Of a stretch of 64,000 nucleotides of DNA, positions 24,369-34,682 are shown piece by piece. The notes beneath the pieces were generated by a model. The model saw only the letters and a list, made by a program, of their open reading frames with translations. It did not search any database and had not been told where the DNA came from. The stretch covers positions 100,777 to 164,776 of the forward strand of contig RHPI01002048.1 of the NCBI GenBank assembly GCA_009103225.1. Reading direction: 5' to 3'. Position numbers and translations under genes: made by a program. This stretch comes from Chlorokybus atmophyticus (lineage: Eukaryota > Streptophyta > Chlorokybophyceae > Chlorokybales > Chlorokybaceae). The stretch's first letter is position 1. Every line of letters starts with the position of its first letter.

Positions 24369-26434
24369 ATGGAGAACATGGAAGAGGGCAATGCAAATGG
24401 TCAGTCCTCCAAGCCTGCCAAGAACGGCATTGCAACTGAAGCTGCCTACAATGATGTCCCAGACTCACTTACGGTAAGTTCTGCCGAGTGATGCATGCTC
24501 AGGAAACTTGCAGTGTGTGGCCATGCACTCATGCTACTACTGGAATTGAGGTGTCTTTCGCTGCTTGTCAACAGCAACTGCCTTTGGCCTGCTTCGTGCA
24601 ATTAGTGTGAGAGGCAGCTGACGAGAGTTTTTTGTGCAGGTGCGCAAGCTGCAGCGGCGTGTCTCTTTCCAGCGTATTGCCCTCATGCTGCTGGGTCTCA
24701 TTGCCGCGGTACTTCTGGCGTTGACCATCTGGCTGGCGGTCATCCGTCATGAGTAAGCAGACGACCTCACGAACATGTCATAACTTGCAGGCTTCAGTCA
24801 CAATGTTCACAATTGGGTCTCTTGCAGCTATGCGTCAAAAGACCGCCTCAACTATGCGCTGAATGGCGTGGTTTTGTCCGCTGATCCACGCACCAATGTT
24901 GACAACTACATTTATGGCGGAAGCATGTTTGCTGGCAGCGGCTTCTGGGCTCAGCGCATCACCATGCCCGGTAAGGCTACCACAAGTTCGTCTCCATGAC
25001 AACTGCCTCCTCGCTTTCTGTATGCTAACAGTCTTTGCACTGTATTGCTTGCAGAGGCGCGAAGTGACTTTGCAGCATTACCTGTGGGTGGCTACATCTA
25101 CATCATAGGCGGTGCCGACAGTGACGGCAACGTAATGGACACCGTGTTGCGGTACGATCCGCTGCTGCATGAGTACCAGCCCATGGCAAGCTTGCTCACT
25201 CCACGCTGGCGCTTTGGGGCAACCGAGCTGAATGGTGCGCCAAGAAAACAAGCCGAATTCCTTCTCTTTGATTGTCCGTGCGCAAAACAGCACTAAATAC
25301 TCGTATCGACCTTCAGGCCTCATTTACATTGTTGGAGGGTACGTTGGCACCAGCGATGCTTTACAGGATGCCTCCGTTGAGGTCTATGATATAGCGAATA
25401 ATAGAAGCTCTGCGGGGCCCTCACTAAATGTTCAACGCGGTGACAATTGCGCTGCTACCGCAAACGGCAAGGTATGCTGCTGCTACTGGATATATTCATG
25501 GGGTTGTTGTTGCCGTCAACTTGTTCGTGCCCCGTTCACGCTGCAGGTGTACACATTTGGTGGGTACGGCTATGAATATGCAGACACGCTCAACAGCACG
25601 GAACAGCTTGACCCGGCCACTGGCAAGTGGTCGTTGGTCGCTGAGATGCCAACCCCACGTGGCGATGTTGTCTGCCTTGGGCTTTCATCAACGAATAAGA
25701 TCTACGTCGTTGGTGGCTTCTATGTGAGTGCAACCTGTCCTGCATCTTGGCAGCGTCGTTGCAAACACATTTCTCGCCCGCAACGCTCACTGTTATGTGT
25801 TGACAGGACCCCACCAATCAATTCAGCCCCAGTAGTTTTCTCAACACTATGGATATATACGACCCTGTCCAGGACAATTGGTCCCCTGGTGCAAACATGA
25901 GCGCAGTGCGCGGGGACGCGGTAGGGGCTTAAGAATGTACAACCGTTGCTCTGGCATGCAGTACTAGATGAATGCGGGCACATGCATGCATGTGCATGCA
26001 GAGTGTGTTTAGCCACTGACATTGATGTTTTTGCAGGGACTTGCAACAACACCTAGTGGAGACCTGATGGTTGCTGGAGGTGAGACGCACGACGGCGAGC
26101 AGTATACACAGATTCCGCAGCACAGTGTTGAGGTCAGTTTCCGACTTGCTTTATTGTATGGAGGGTTTCATGGTTGCTGCTCGGTGGTCACCAACGGCGT
26201 GTGCAGGTGTACTATCCCAAGTGGGACGTTTGGGTACCCAAGGCGCCGTTAGGCACGGCACGCTTCCGTCATGCCCTTGCGAGCGCGTATGACTCCATCT
26301 ACGCATTTGGCGGGCAGGAAGTATGTCCAACAGGTAACTGCAGCGCCACGGCTCTGTCCACAGTCGAGAACTTCCTGGATGCGTTCCACACGGAAGTCTT
26401 CATCAATGTTCGCGCCAGTGATGCTGTTGTCTAG
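24369..26434 (+). CDS. membrane-anchored kelch-repeat protein
   Basis: The start ATG at 24369 opens a 35-codon first exon (MENMEEGNANGQ) ending in a strong donor (ACG|GTAAGT). The exon from 24640 encodes a basic stretch and one transmembrane helix (RIALMLLGLIAAVLLALTIWLAV). The rest is a beta-propeller built from kelch repeats: NYIYGGSMFAG, GYIYIIGGADSDGN, GLIYIVGGYVGTS, VYTFGGYGYEY, KIYVVGGFY, LMVAGGETHDG and SIYAFGGQE, each followed by a V(L/E)xYD-type strand and a W or P turn. Introns are GT-AG with TGCAG acceptors. The likely stop is TAG at 26432. A single-pass protein with one propeller fits a type II membrane protein with the propeller in the lumen or outside, probably for binding. Ligand unknown. 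It diverges from ATG4. Confidence 0.85.
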
Positions 26435-26439
26435 GCAGC

Positions 26440-27115
26440 ATAGTAGCCCATTCGTTGACTGTTGCGAGTACAACAGCACAACTAATGTAGTACACTTGGC
26501 GCTGCTCTGGCATTAACAGCCATAGTGCGTGTGTCTTCCGCACTGACCGTGCCAGTTGTGATTGATCATACAGTGAAGTCTCTCACAGTCTCGCTCAACA
26601 GTTGTTGTGCACTTTGAGTGCTACTTCTTGCTGTTTGGCTGCCAGCGTTGTGCTTGTTCTGTTCTCTGTAGCCTTGCATGTGTGCCATGCAGCATGCTGG
26701 CCTCAAAGGAGGCAATCGAACCATTGGAGATGTTTAGTAAACGGGCACAGCTGTAAACAACTGTGCACCGAACAGAAGCATGTACACCTCTACCTCCATA
26801 CCCTGACAACATTGCAAATGCAGGCATACAATTCCGTTGTGCATTGTTTGAACATCACATGCGCAAGGCAGCAGCTGCTCTTGGTGTTGAATAACATGGT
26901 CATTCACGTGTAGTCGCTGAACGTTATCGTGACTGCAACTCTGACTGGATTTGGTAGCATAGCAGTGCAAGGATTGCAGAGTGTCTTTGTGCATGCGATT
27001 GTATACGGGTCGCTACAGCTTCACCAACTGCAGAGTAGCAGCCAACCACATCGACTACATAGCAAGTGCCGCGTTCAAACTGCCGCGAGAAGGCGCCTTG
27101 CTTTAACGTTACGCT
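26440..27115. other. intergenic, no gene recognised
   Basis: About 0.7 kb between the kelch gene and the FKBP-like gene, with no exon-like coding. It should contain the kelch 3' region and the promoter of the next gene. Confidence 0.4.
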
Positions 27116-27119
27116 CCCT

Positions 27120-27919
27120 ATGCCCAAGTCTCCTGAGGCAGCCCGGCGCATGGCGGCGGTGAGGATGGCGGCGTCGGCGTGGTGCAGCGGAGGCACGCCG
27201 CTGTCGGTGGGCAGCATGCCGCCTGTAGCCCTTCTCAGTGGCCTCGGGCGGCGACGGAGCTGCAGCCTGCTCTGCAAGGGCATCAGCAAGGGCGGCAGTA
27301 GGATGGATCAGCTGCAGCTGCTGACTCTAGGCAAACAGCAGTTGGCTTCTCCTTGCTTCTGCAGCTATGAGGAAGCGTATAAGAAGATCCGAGAGCAGCG
27401 TAAGGTGCGCAAAAGCTCTGGAAATTGACCGTTGCGAGCGTCGCAGAAGCCAAGTCCCCTCTCGTATGGCTGGTTCACTCGCTTGAATTTACGCATGCGG
27501 CCTCCGAGCGTTGCCCAAGACGTTGAAATTCTTGAAAGATTCTTTTGTATAACTGTACATTGCTACAGGTCTTTTCAACTGAACCTTGCTAGGCCAGTTG
27601 TCTTTAACGTATTGTCTTACATGCTGGTGATGTTGGTTTGCAGGCTGCCAAACAGAAGCGGGATGCCGCAAAGCGTGAGTCGACTGCGGCCGCCGAGCAG
27701 GCGGCAACATCAGCCAATGTATATACGCAACGATGAAACGGCGCTGTCATCACAACCTCACTGCATCGCCCCATGTTGGCTGATCCCTTGCTTGCAATTG
27801 GCAGCAGGCAGAACAGAAGTCAGCTGCGTTGCCTCGAGTGGTTGCACAGGTTGGAGACGTGGCTCGACTGTCATACACGGTTCACCGCCAGGACAATGGC
27901 GAGGTTGGTCTCGCAACAA

Positions 27920-27960
<41 letters not shown>

Positions 27961-29903
27961 TGAGTGGCTTTACTCTCTTCAAGGTCGGGACTAAGGCTTA
28001 CAGCGTCTGGTAGTGATGGTTGACAGGAGGTTGAATCCTCGGCCGACGTGTTACCTAGCTCGGGGGGTCTGGTTGAGGTACAACTCGGCTTAGATGCAGG
28101 TTTCACTCCCAAACAAGGTACATGCTTTTATAGACAACATTGACATGCACACCATGTGCGCATGGTGTTGATGTGCACTTGGTAGGTCTTGCCCGGGCCA
28201 TGCACGACGCTGTACTGGGCAAAGAACTTGGGGCTGTTGTGACTGTGGAGGTAAGGACTGTGGGCGCACGCGCGCCCCCCCCCACCCCCCNCCATGCTGG
28301 TACCAAACTGCCTCTTCCGTGTTGGTGGTGCTGCCATCCTGTTGTCAAACAAGCGCAGTCTTCGGCGGCGCTCCAAGTACGAGCTCTTGCACACAGTCCG
28401 CACTCACAAGGGTGCCGATGAGAAGTGTTACACCTGTGTTTACCAGGTATGTCCATTGTGCAACAGGCCCCTACATGTGCAAGTGCATTGGTAGGCGGAC
28501 AGTGCTTGTGCATGCCTGTGCAAGGCATGCATGGCAGGTTTTCTGATTGTCGTTGGTGCGCAGATGGAGGACTCTGAGGGCAACACTGGCGTGTCACTTT
28601 CCAAGGAAGTAATGGCTGTTGCTGGAGAGGCTCTGAAGACCAACATCACAACTTTGGGTCCTCTGGTGCTGCCCTTGTCAGAGCAGTTGATTTTCTTCGT
28701 TATGCTAATTGCACGGAAGATTTTGAAGATGAAGGTCAAGCCATATATCCCTGACTTCAAGCTTGCGTTTGAGCACTTTTGCATCCACGCCGGTGGTCGT
28801 GCAGTTATTGATGAGCTTGAAAAGAATTTGAGCCTCACTCCATATCAGACCGAGCCTTCTCGCAAGACCCTCTGGCGCTTTGGCAATACCTCGTCTTCCT
28901 CAATCTGGTATGAGCTGGCTTACTCGGAGGCTGCCGAACGAGTCAAGCGAGGTGACAGAGTATGGCAGATTGCATTTGGCAGTGGTTTCAAGTGCAACAG
29001 TGCTGTGTGGCGCGCACTGCGCAACATTAAGCCTTCCCCCGATAGCCCATGGGCTGACGAGGTTGGCCAGATGGCCGTTGCCGGGAAGGTTGACCTGTCA
29101 TGATTGATCAAGTAACCACAGCTCGTCTGAGCATAAGCGTTGAGGACATAGCGGCACCAACTCCATGTGAGTTTTGCACACAACAATAAGCAAGCAGCGC
29201 CTTGGGTCCACTCAGGCATGACAGGCTGTAAGTGACAGGCTGTCATGTGCAGTGACACAGCGTACATAAACAAGGAGGTAGCTACCTCAACCTAATAGGA
29301 TTGTATTGACAGCTCAGACTCTGTAAGGATTGTGCTGGGCTGCTGTGGCCATGATTTTGTTCATTATTGCAGGCGATGTGTCTTGTGCAAGTTGTGCAGT
29401 CATAGTCATTCAATGCTTGCTTTCTGGACATACACTACACCCCCCCCCCACACACACACACACCACCACGCATGAATGCCATTACGCATCTGTTTAACCT
29501 TAGTGCGTTATACTTCTCAGACATGCGCGTGGACTTCGGCGCCAGCATTGATAGTGTTGACTGCTTGTTTGTTGAACCGTGTTATTGTGTAGGCTCGACC
29601 AGCAGGGTCATGGCTGTTCAAAACAGTGGAGGCGTATGTGAACGGGGCATTTGTGGCTACGCTCACAGCAGATGAGCAGCGAAGACCATGGGCTGATACT
29701 GTGAGCGTAATGCAACACATGGATGAGCAATATCCCTTGTGTTGCAACTTGAACATGCACTATTGCTTATGTGATGCATCATGTTCTTGTGTATGTGGCA
29801 GCCTGTTCTTGTCAAAGTGAAGGTTGTGGCGTTGGAGCCGCCACGAGGCCGGCGGTTGGGTGAAGGTGGCAAGCGGGCGTATAGTGAGTTTGGCTGCGAA
29901 TGA
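27120..29903 (+). CDS. FKBP-like protein with organelle-type N-terminus; one intron holds an assembly gap
   Basis: Seven exons join in phase with GT-AG introns: 27120-27404, 27644-27718, 27808-27903, 28027-28117, 28186-28250, 29593-29700 and 29802-29903 (TGA), giving 273 residues. The N-terminus is rich in Ala, Ser, Arg and Leu without acids, like a plastid or mitochondrial transit peptide. A charged helix follows ([19 protein letters not shown]). The C-terminal half resembles an FKBP fold: [20 protein letters not shown], then LVEVQLG, a [19 protein letters not shown] segment like the FKBP GxxxALxGMxxGE loop, and a last strand [17 protein letters not shown] aromatic active-site residues are mostly absent, so isomerase activity is doubtful. 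Intron 5 (28251-29592) contains an n, C-rich microsatellites and a copied KCS fragment. The gene structure is well supported; the family call is tentative. Confidence 0.6.
27923..27957. repeat. (CT)n microsatellite in an intron
   Basis: A run of about 17 CT units in intron 3 of the FKBP-like gene, ending shortly before a CACACA tail. Pyrimidine-rich runs near acceptors can act as polypyrimidine tracts, though this one is about 70 nt from the acceptor. Confidence 0.85.
28291..28291. other. assembly gap (single n)
   Basis: One n sits at the end of a C-rich run (28274-28290). The copied KCS fragment starts at the very next base. It marks an unresolved join. Confidence 0.9.
28292..29437 (+). pseudogene. 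partial copy of the KCS gene (exon 4 part, intron 4, exon 5 and 3' flank)
   Basis: These 1,146 bp match 33354-34499 without a difference that I could see, at a constant offset of 5,062. The copy starts in mid exon 4 of KCS ([12 protein letters not shown]), includes intron 4, the full last exon (with the catalytic His and Asn) and about 330 bp of 3' flank, but lacks exons 1-3 and the catalytic Cys. It cannot make a working enzyme. It lies in the same orientation inside intron 5 of the FKBP-like gene, bounded by an n on the left and a C/CA microsatellite on the right. Misassembly is the likeliest source. Confidence 0.85.
29438..29466. repeat. poly-C and (CA)n microsatellite
   Basis: A run of C followed by about nine CA units directly abuts the end of the copied KCS block. 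A similar C-rich tract lies just left of the n at 28291, so the two probably belong to one interrupted microsatellite. Confidence 0.8.
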
Positions 29904-29909
29904 GTATGC

Positions 29910-31780
29910 TGCAAGTGCAAATGTGTCACGCGGGCTTGACCGCTGGGCTATGCCGGTAAGGCACCGATACGAGGTAGTAATGTATCAATAGAAGCTTAGT
30001 GGTCGTTGGTCTTGCTCATGAAGTTGGAGAGTAGGACAGAATGTCAGCTTGTCAAGTGAGTGCGATGGCGCATGTTATTGTCCATTCGTATTTGTGGTCA
30101 ATGGAGATCGCTAAATGTACTTGTGTTCATCACACTCGTGCATACCCGTCACACACTGCCTTGTGTCTATCTTGCACAGTGTATGTAACATGTATGCTCA
30201 ATTTCTTATGCTGCAAGTAATATATCATGCAAACATGTATTCGGCTGACGCGTGAGGAAAACAACACTCACCGACGGTAACCCAACTCGATGCTTCGATG
30301 CTGACACCCATGTTAGTTAGCATTCATTCCCATCAAAACTTATGTTATAGAACCACATCCCGTTAAGGAGTCACTAGATTGTTAGTACAATTATATTCTC
30401 ATTGAATGATTGGCGATTTTAAACTTAAAAATGGAAATTGGATTTTTAATTTGATCTTAAGCCTGTGTTGATGATTGATAATGATCCGCATGCATTGACT
30501 CCACGTCATGTAAAACAGCATGACTCTACAAGCGTGTTCAGCTTGCTGGGGCACAAGCGCATACTACCCGTATTCGCGCTTTCGTTTACCAGGCTATGAT
30601 AGCAAGGTTACTATTCTACACAAGAAAACATACCCGCAGTCTTCATCTTACCCTACGACAAGGGCATACGATTAGCATACATATGCATGTCTTTGTCATT
30701 TGATTGCGAGGTGCTTATAATGTTGGTATAACTTGCACTGTGTCTCCTGATACCGTATAAGCAAACATCGCACATCGTATGAATTGCACATGAAGTGCGC
30801 AATGTCAAAAGACTCTGAGCGCATTTGCCCTCGCAAGTGTAATTGCCCTCTCTTTTGGCAGTGACTAATTCAGCACACTCCTTTTGTTTGCCTGGTTTAA
30901 AGCACCACAATTGTTGTGGGTGATGGGCACTGCCACTGCGCTTGATGGCGCTTCAAGCGCAGTGGCAGTGCTGTGGCCGGCATCTGACCCGGAGACGCGC
31001 GATCGTCGATCAGTGACTGCATCAGCGCGGATCTCGCTAGCAATTGACAGCTGCGCAATGTTGCTTGCTTGCCCGCTGACACTCTGACCGGAACGGCGCT
31101 TTGAAGTCTGTACCTCCGCGTACGGTACGCCACCTTAGCTTAAACCAATCGTTGCGCATGGACATCCTGTAGGCTCTCTACACCGCAGCGCGTACCGTCG
31201 ACATACTACTTGCACAACCGCTGCACAGTTTACGTTAGCTTTGAAGATTGGCGCACCACGCTACAAGCTGTGGCAGCTTACACCCGAGCCACCGAGGACT
31301 AACGTCGGTGCTGACTTTGTTAGCGTTGACAACAACCTCGCTGTACGCCGCAGTGGCTACAATTGTAGCCAGTACATTGTTGCTGCATGGGTGACCAGCA
31401 GGCACCGCTGCATTGCAATTATTATCCGTGCGGACAAAGTCAGGCCAACGGTCAAAAGCGCATCACTGACCGAGATCTTGTTGGACTTGAGCGGACACTA
31501 GCAGGGCTGCAAACCGGGCGTGTGTCCCCAAAGCCGGTGTACTTCGGCCATGCAACAGAGGGTTCAACTGGAATGGTTCGTTTTGCACCAAACGTCTGTT
31601 TGCGCGCGAACCATGCGAAATGCATGGCGCTGAAATTTTCAGCTGCGTCCTGCCAGCTGGCATGCCGTAGCAGGTGGTGGTGGAGCGGCGGCGGCGGCCG
31701 TGTTGGCGGGGTCGTTGGCGCGGGAGCCGGCGTTAGTGCTCGTCGTGCTTTGTGAGGTAGCCTGATAAGCTTACCGCCGC
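29910..31780. other. intergenic, no gene recognised
   Basis: About 1.9 kb between the FKBP-like gene and KCS. It contains an AT-rich part (30180-30460) and a perfect hairpin at 30927-30971. A frame at 31241-31501 is open but has no recognisable domain. The last few hundred bases should hold the KCS promoter and 5' UTR. Confidence 0.4.
30927..30971. repeat. perfect 19-bp inverted repeat
   Basis: GCACTGCCACTGCGCTTGA (30927-30945) is followed after 7 nt by its exact reverse complement (30953-30971). A smaller palindrome, CCACAATTGTTGTGG, lies just before it at about 30905. No coding frame explains the pair. It could be a small foldback element, a terminator-like hairpin or a small-RNA precursor. 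Confidence 0.8.
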
Positions 31781-31783
31781 CCC

Positions 31784-34165
31784 ATGGGCAATCCTCGGCC
31801 TCGTGCCACCGGCGGTGCGGGCCACGGCGCCCCCGCTGGGCCTGCAGGCGGCGAGCCTGACGCCGAGCAGCCCACTGTGCTTGAGAGTGCTTCGCTTCTG
31901 CCTCTGCACAAGCGTCTGCCCGATTTTCTTTCCAGCGTGAACATCAAGTACGTTAAGCTTGGCTACCATGCGCTCATCTCCCACGCATGGAAGCTGCTGG
32001 TCGTTCCCCTTGGTCTCGCCATCCTCGCAGAGCTTTCCGCCGTGCAGAAGGTAAAAAGCCTGCCACGCCTGGCTTGTGCAAGCATCTTGAACTTGGTGTA
32101 GCGTGCATGCGCGATCCTACTGGCAACAATCTTTTCCATTAAATCTTGCCTGCCTGCGCTGCATGCACTGGCTCCAGCATCTTCTGATTTCCCGGGCTAG
32201 CGTGACTATGTAAAGTTCAAGTATGCTGTCAATCGTCATCTTGCCCGCTTTTCTTTGAATTGTGAACTCGACTGTTCTGCGCTGTCCTTTTTTTCTCATT
32301 GGCAGCGCAGTGTGGCTGGTTAACCAAGCAGGCAAGTGCATGTCCTAGAGCTACAATGGTGTACACCTAGCATTGCCATAACTCACACGCGCTGGCACTT
32401 CGCCGTGGTTCAACAGCTGCTTGAACAAGTTGGCATAGTGGTTGTTTTGGGCCAGTCGTTGCGGTGCGGGCGCTTAACATGCGCTGGTGGCTCTTTCAGG
32501 TCGATCTGCTCGTGCTGTGGGAGCATCTACAGTTTAATCTGGTTGCGGTTGTATTATCGGCAGCCGCCATAGTGCTTGCTGCAACACTCTATTTCGTGCT
32601 AAGACCTAGGCCCGTGTTCCTGGTAGACTTCTCTTGTTACAGAGCTGAGGACAAGTACAAGGTTAATCACGATGTCTTCATGGAGGGCACTCGGGGTGCT
32701 GGTTGCTTCACCCCGGCAAACATTGAGTTTCAAGAAAAGATCGCGCTGCGCTCCGGTTTGGGAGAGCACACGTACTTGTCAAAAGGGCTGATGACTGTCC
32801 CCAAGGACACATCAATGGAAATGGCCAGAGCCGAAGCAAGGGATGTTATGTTTGGAGGTACAGTATTGGTGTGTGAGATGCAGTTGTGCTACTCTGCGTG
32901 CAGTTGCATGTACATTGTGAGCATCATCCTGCCATGATGATGATTACTTGCGTGCATCACTTGCAGCTAAGGAGCTGATTGGATTTGCATGCAGCTCTGC
33001 AGCAGCTGCTTGACAAGACGAAGATTCGCGCCAAAGACATTGATATCCTTGTTGTCAACTGCAGTCTGTTCAACCCCACTCCCAGTTTGTCGGCAATGGT
33101 TGTAAACCACTTCAAACTGCGGTCCAATGTACGCACGTACAACCTCTCCGGCATGGGTTGTTCGGCTGGTGTTATTTCCATTGATCTTGCCAAGGACCTA
33201 CTGCAGGTAAGGGGTTGTGTCGCTGCTCCAGCTCGCGTTGAGCATGCAATGGCCCTAATGTTTTATGTTGCTGGCAGACACATGGGAACTCTCTTGCGGT
33301 GGTGATTAGCACTGAGAACATCACGCAGAACTGGTACTTTGGCAACCAGCGGTCCATGCTGGTACCAAACTGCCTCTTCCGTGTTGGTGGTGCTGCCATC
33401 CTGTTGTCAAACAAGCGCAGTCTTCGGCGGCGCTCCAAGTACGAGCTCTTGCACACAGTCCGCACTCACAAGGGTGCCGATGAGAAGTGTTACACCTGTG
33501 TTTACCAGGTATGTCCATTGTGCAACAGGCCCCTACATGTGCAAGTGCATTGGTAGGCGGACAGTGCTTGTGCATGCCTGTGCAAGGCATGCATGGCAGG
33601 TTTTCTGATTGTCGTTGGTGCGCAGATGGAGGACTCTGAGGGCAACACTGGCGTGTCACTTTCCAAGGAAGTAATGGCTGTTGCTGGAGAGGCTCTGAAG
33701 ACCAACATCACAACTTTGGGTCCTCTGGTGCTGCCCTTGTCAGAGCAGTTGATTTTCTTCGTTATGCTAATTGCACGGAAGATTTTGAAGATGAAGGTCA
33801 AGCCATATATCCCTGACTTCAAGCTTGCGTTTGAGCACTTTTGCATCCACGCCGGTGGTCGTGCAGTTATTGATGAGCTTGAAAAGAATTTGAGCCTCAC
33901 TCCATATCAGACCGAGCCTTCTCGCAAGACCCTCTGGCGCTTTGGCAATACCTCGTCTTCCTCAATCTGGTATGAGCTGGCTTACTCGGAGGCTGCCGAA
34001 CGAGTCAAGCGAGGTGACAGAGTATGGCAGATTGCATTTGGCAGTGGTTTCAAGTGCAACAGTGCTGTGTGGCGCGCACTGCGCAACATTAAGCCTTCCC
34101 CCGATAGCCCATGGGCTGACGAGGTTGGCCAGATGGCCGTTGCCGGGAAGGTTGACCTGTCATGA
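31784..34165 (+). CDS. KCS: 3-ketoacyl-CoA synthase (fatty-acid elongase condensing enzyme, FAE1 type)
   Basis: Condenses malonyl-CoA with long-chain acyl-CoA, the first and chain-length-setting step of very-long-chain fatty-acid elongation, on the ER membrane. Five exons (31784-32050, 32500-32857, 32995-33206, 33278-33508, 33626-34165) join in phase with GT-AG introns into 535 residues ending in TGA, a typical KCS length. Two N-terminal membrane segments lie at about residues 62-85 and 98-121. Then come [30 protein letters not shown] (Cys264), [12 protein letters not shown] (His431) and [14 protein letters not shown] (Asn464). The spacing of the triad matches plant FAE1 closely. N-terminal residues 1-40 are Gly/Ala/Pro-rich and unusual. 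All key residues are present, so it should be active. Part of exon 4 to the 3' flank is repeated at 28292-29437. Confidence 0.95.
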
Positions 34166-34499
34166 TTGATCAAGTAACCACAGCTCGTCTGAGCATAAGC
34201 GTTGAGGACATAGCGGCACCAACTCCATGTGAGTTTTGCACACAACAATAAGCAAGCAGCGCCTTGGGTCCACTCAGGCATGACAGGCTGTAAGTGACAG
34301 GCTGTCATGTGCAGTGACACAGCGTACATAAACAAGGAGGTAGCTACCTCAACCTAATAGGATTGTATTGACAGCTCAGACTCTGTAAGGATTGTGCTGG
34401 GCTGCTGTGGCCATGATTTTGTTCATTATTGCAGGCGATGTGTCTTGTGCAAGTTGTGCAGTCATAGTCATTCAATGCTTGCTTTCTGGACATACACTA

Positions 34500-34680
34500 G
34501 TATATACATTGTGTACGACGGTACACTGCTGGTTTGTTGATACCGCTACTGCCTCCATGAGCGGAACTGACTGTGACGCAGCTGTGAGCAGGTGATTAAG
34601 TAAAGTCAGTCATACATTACATGGGCAACATGGTCCATCGGGTCATACTCATGCTAACAGCGCTACACGGCTAGCTACAC
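34500..34680. other. KCS 3' flank, no gene recognised
   Basis: A short spacer between the end of the copied KCS block (34499) and the LINE-like remnant. Confidence 0.4.
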
Positions 34681-34682
34681 AA

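Noticed and set aside
28292-29165. A second KCS gene in tandem
   Set aside because: It lacks exons 1-3 and the catalytic Cys, is identical to the downstream copy where compared, and begins at an n inside a microsatellite.
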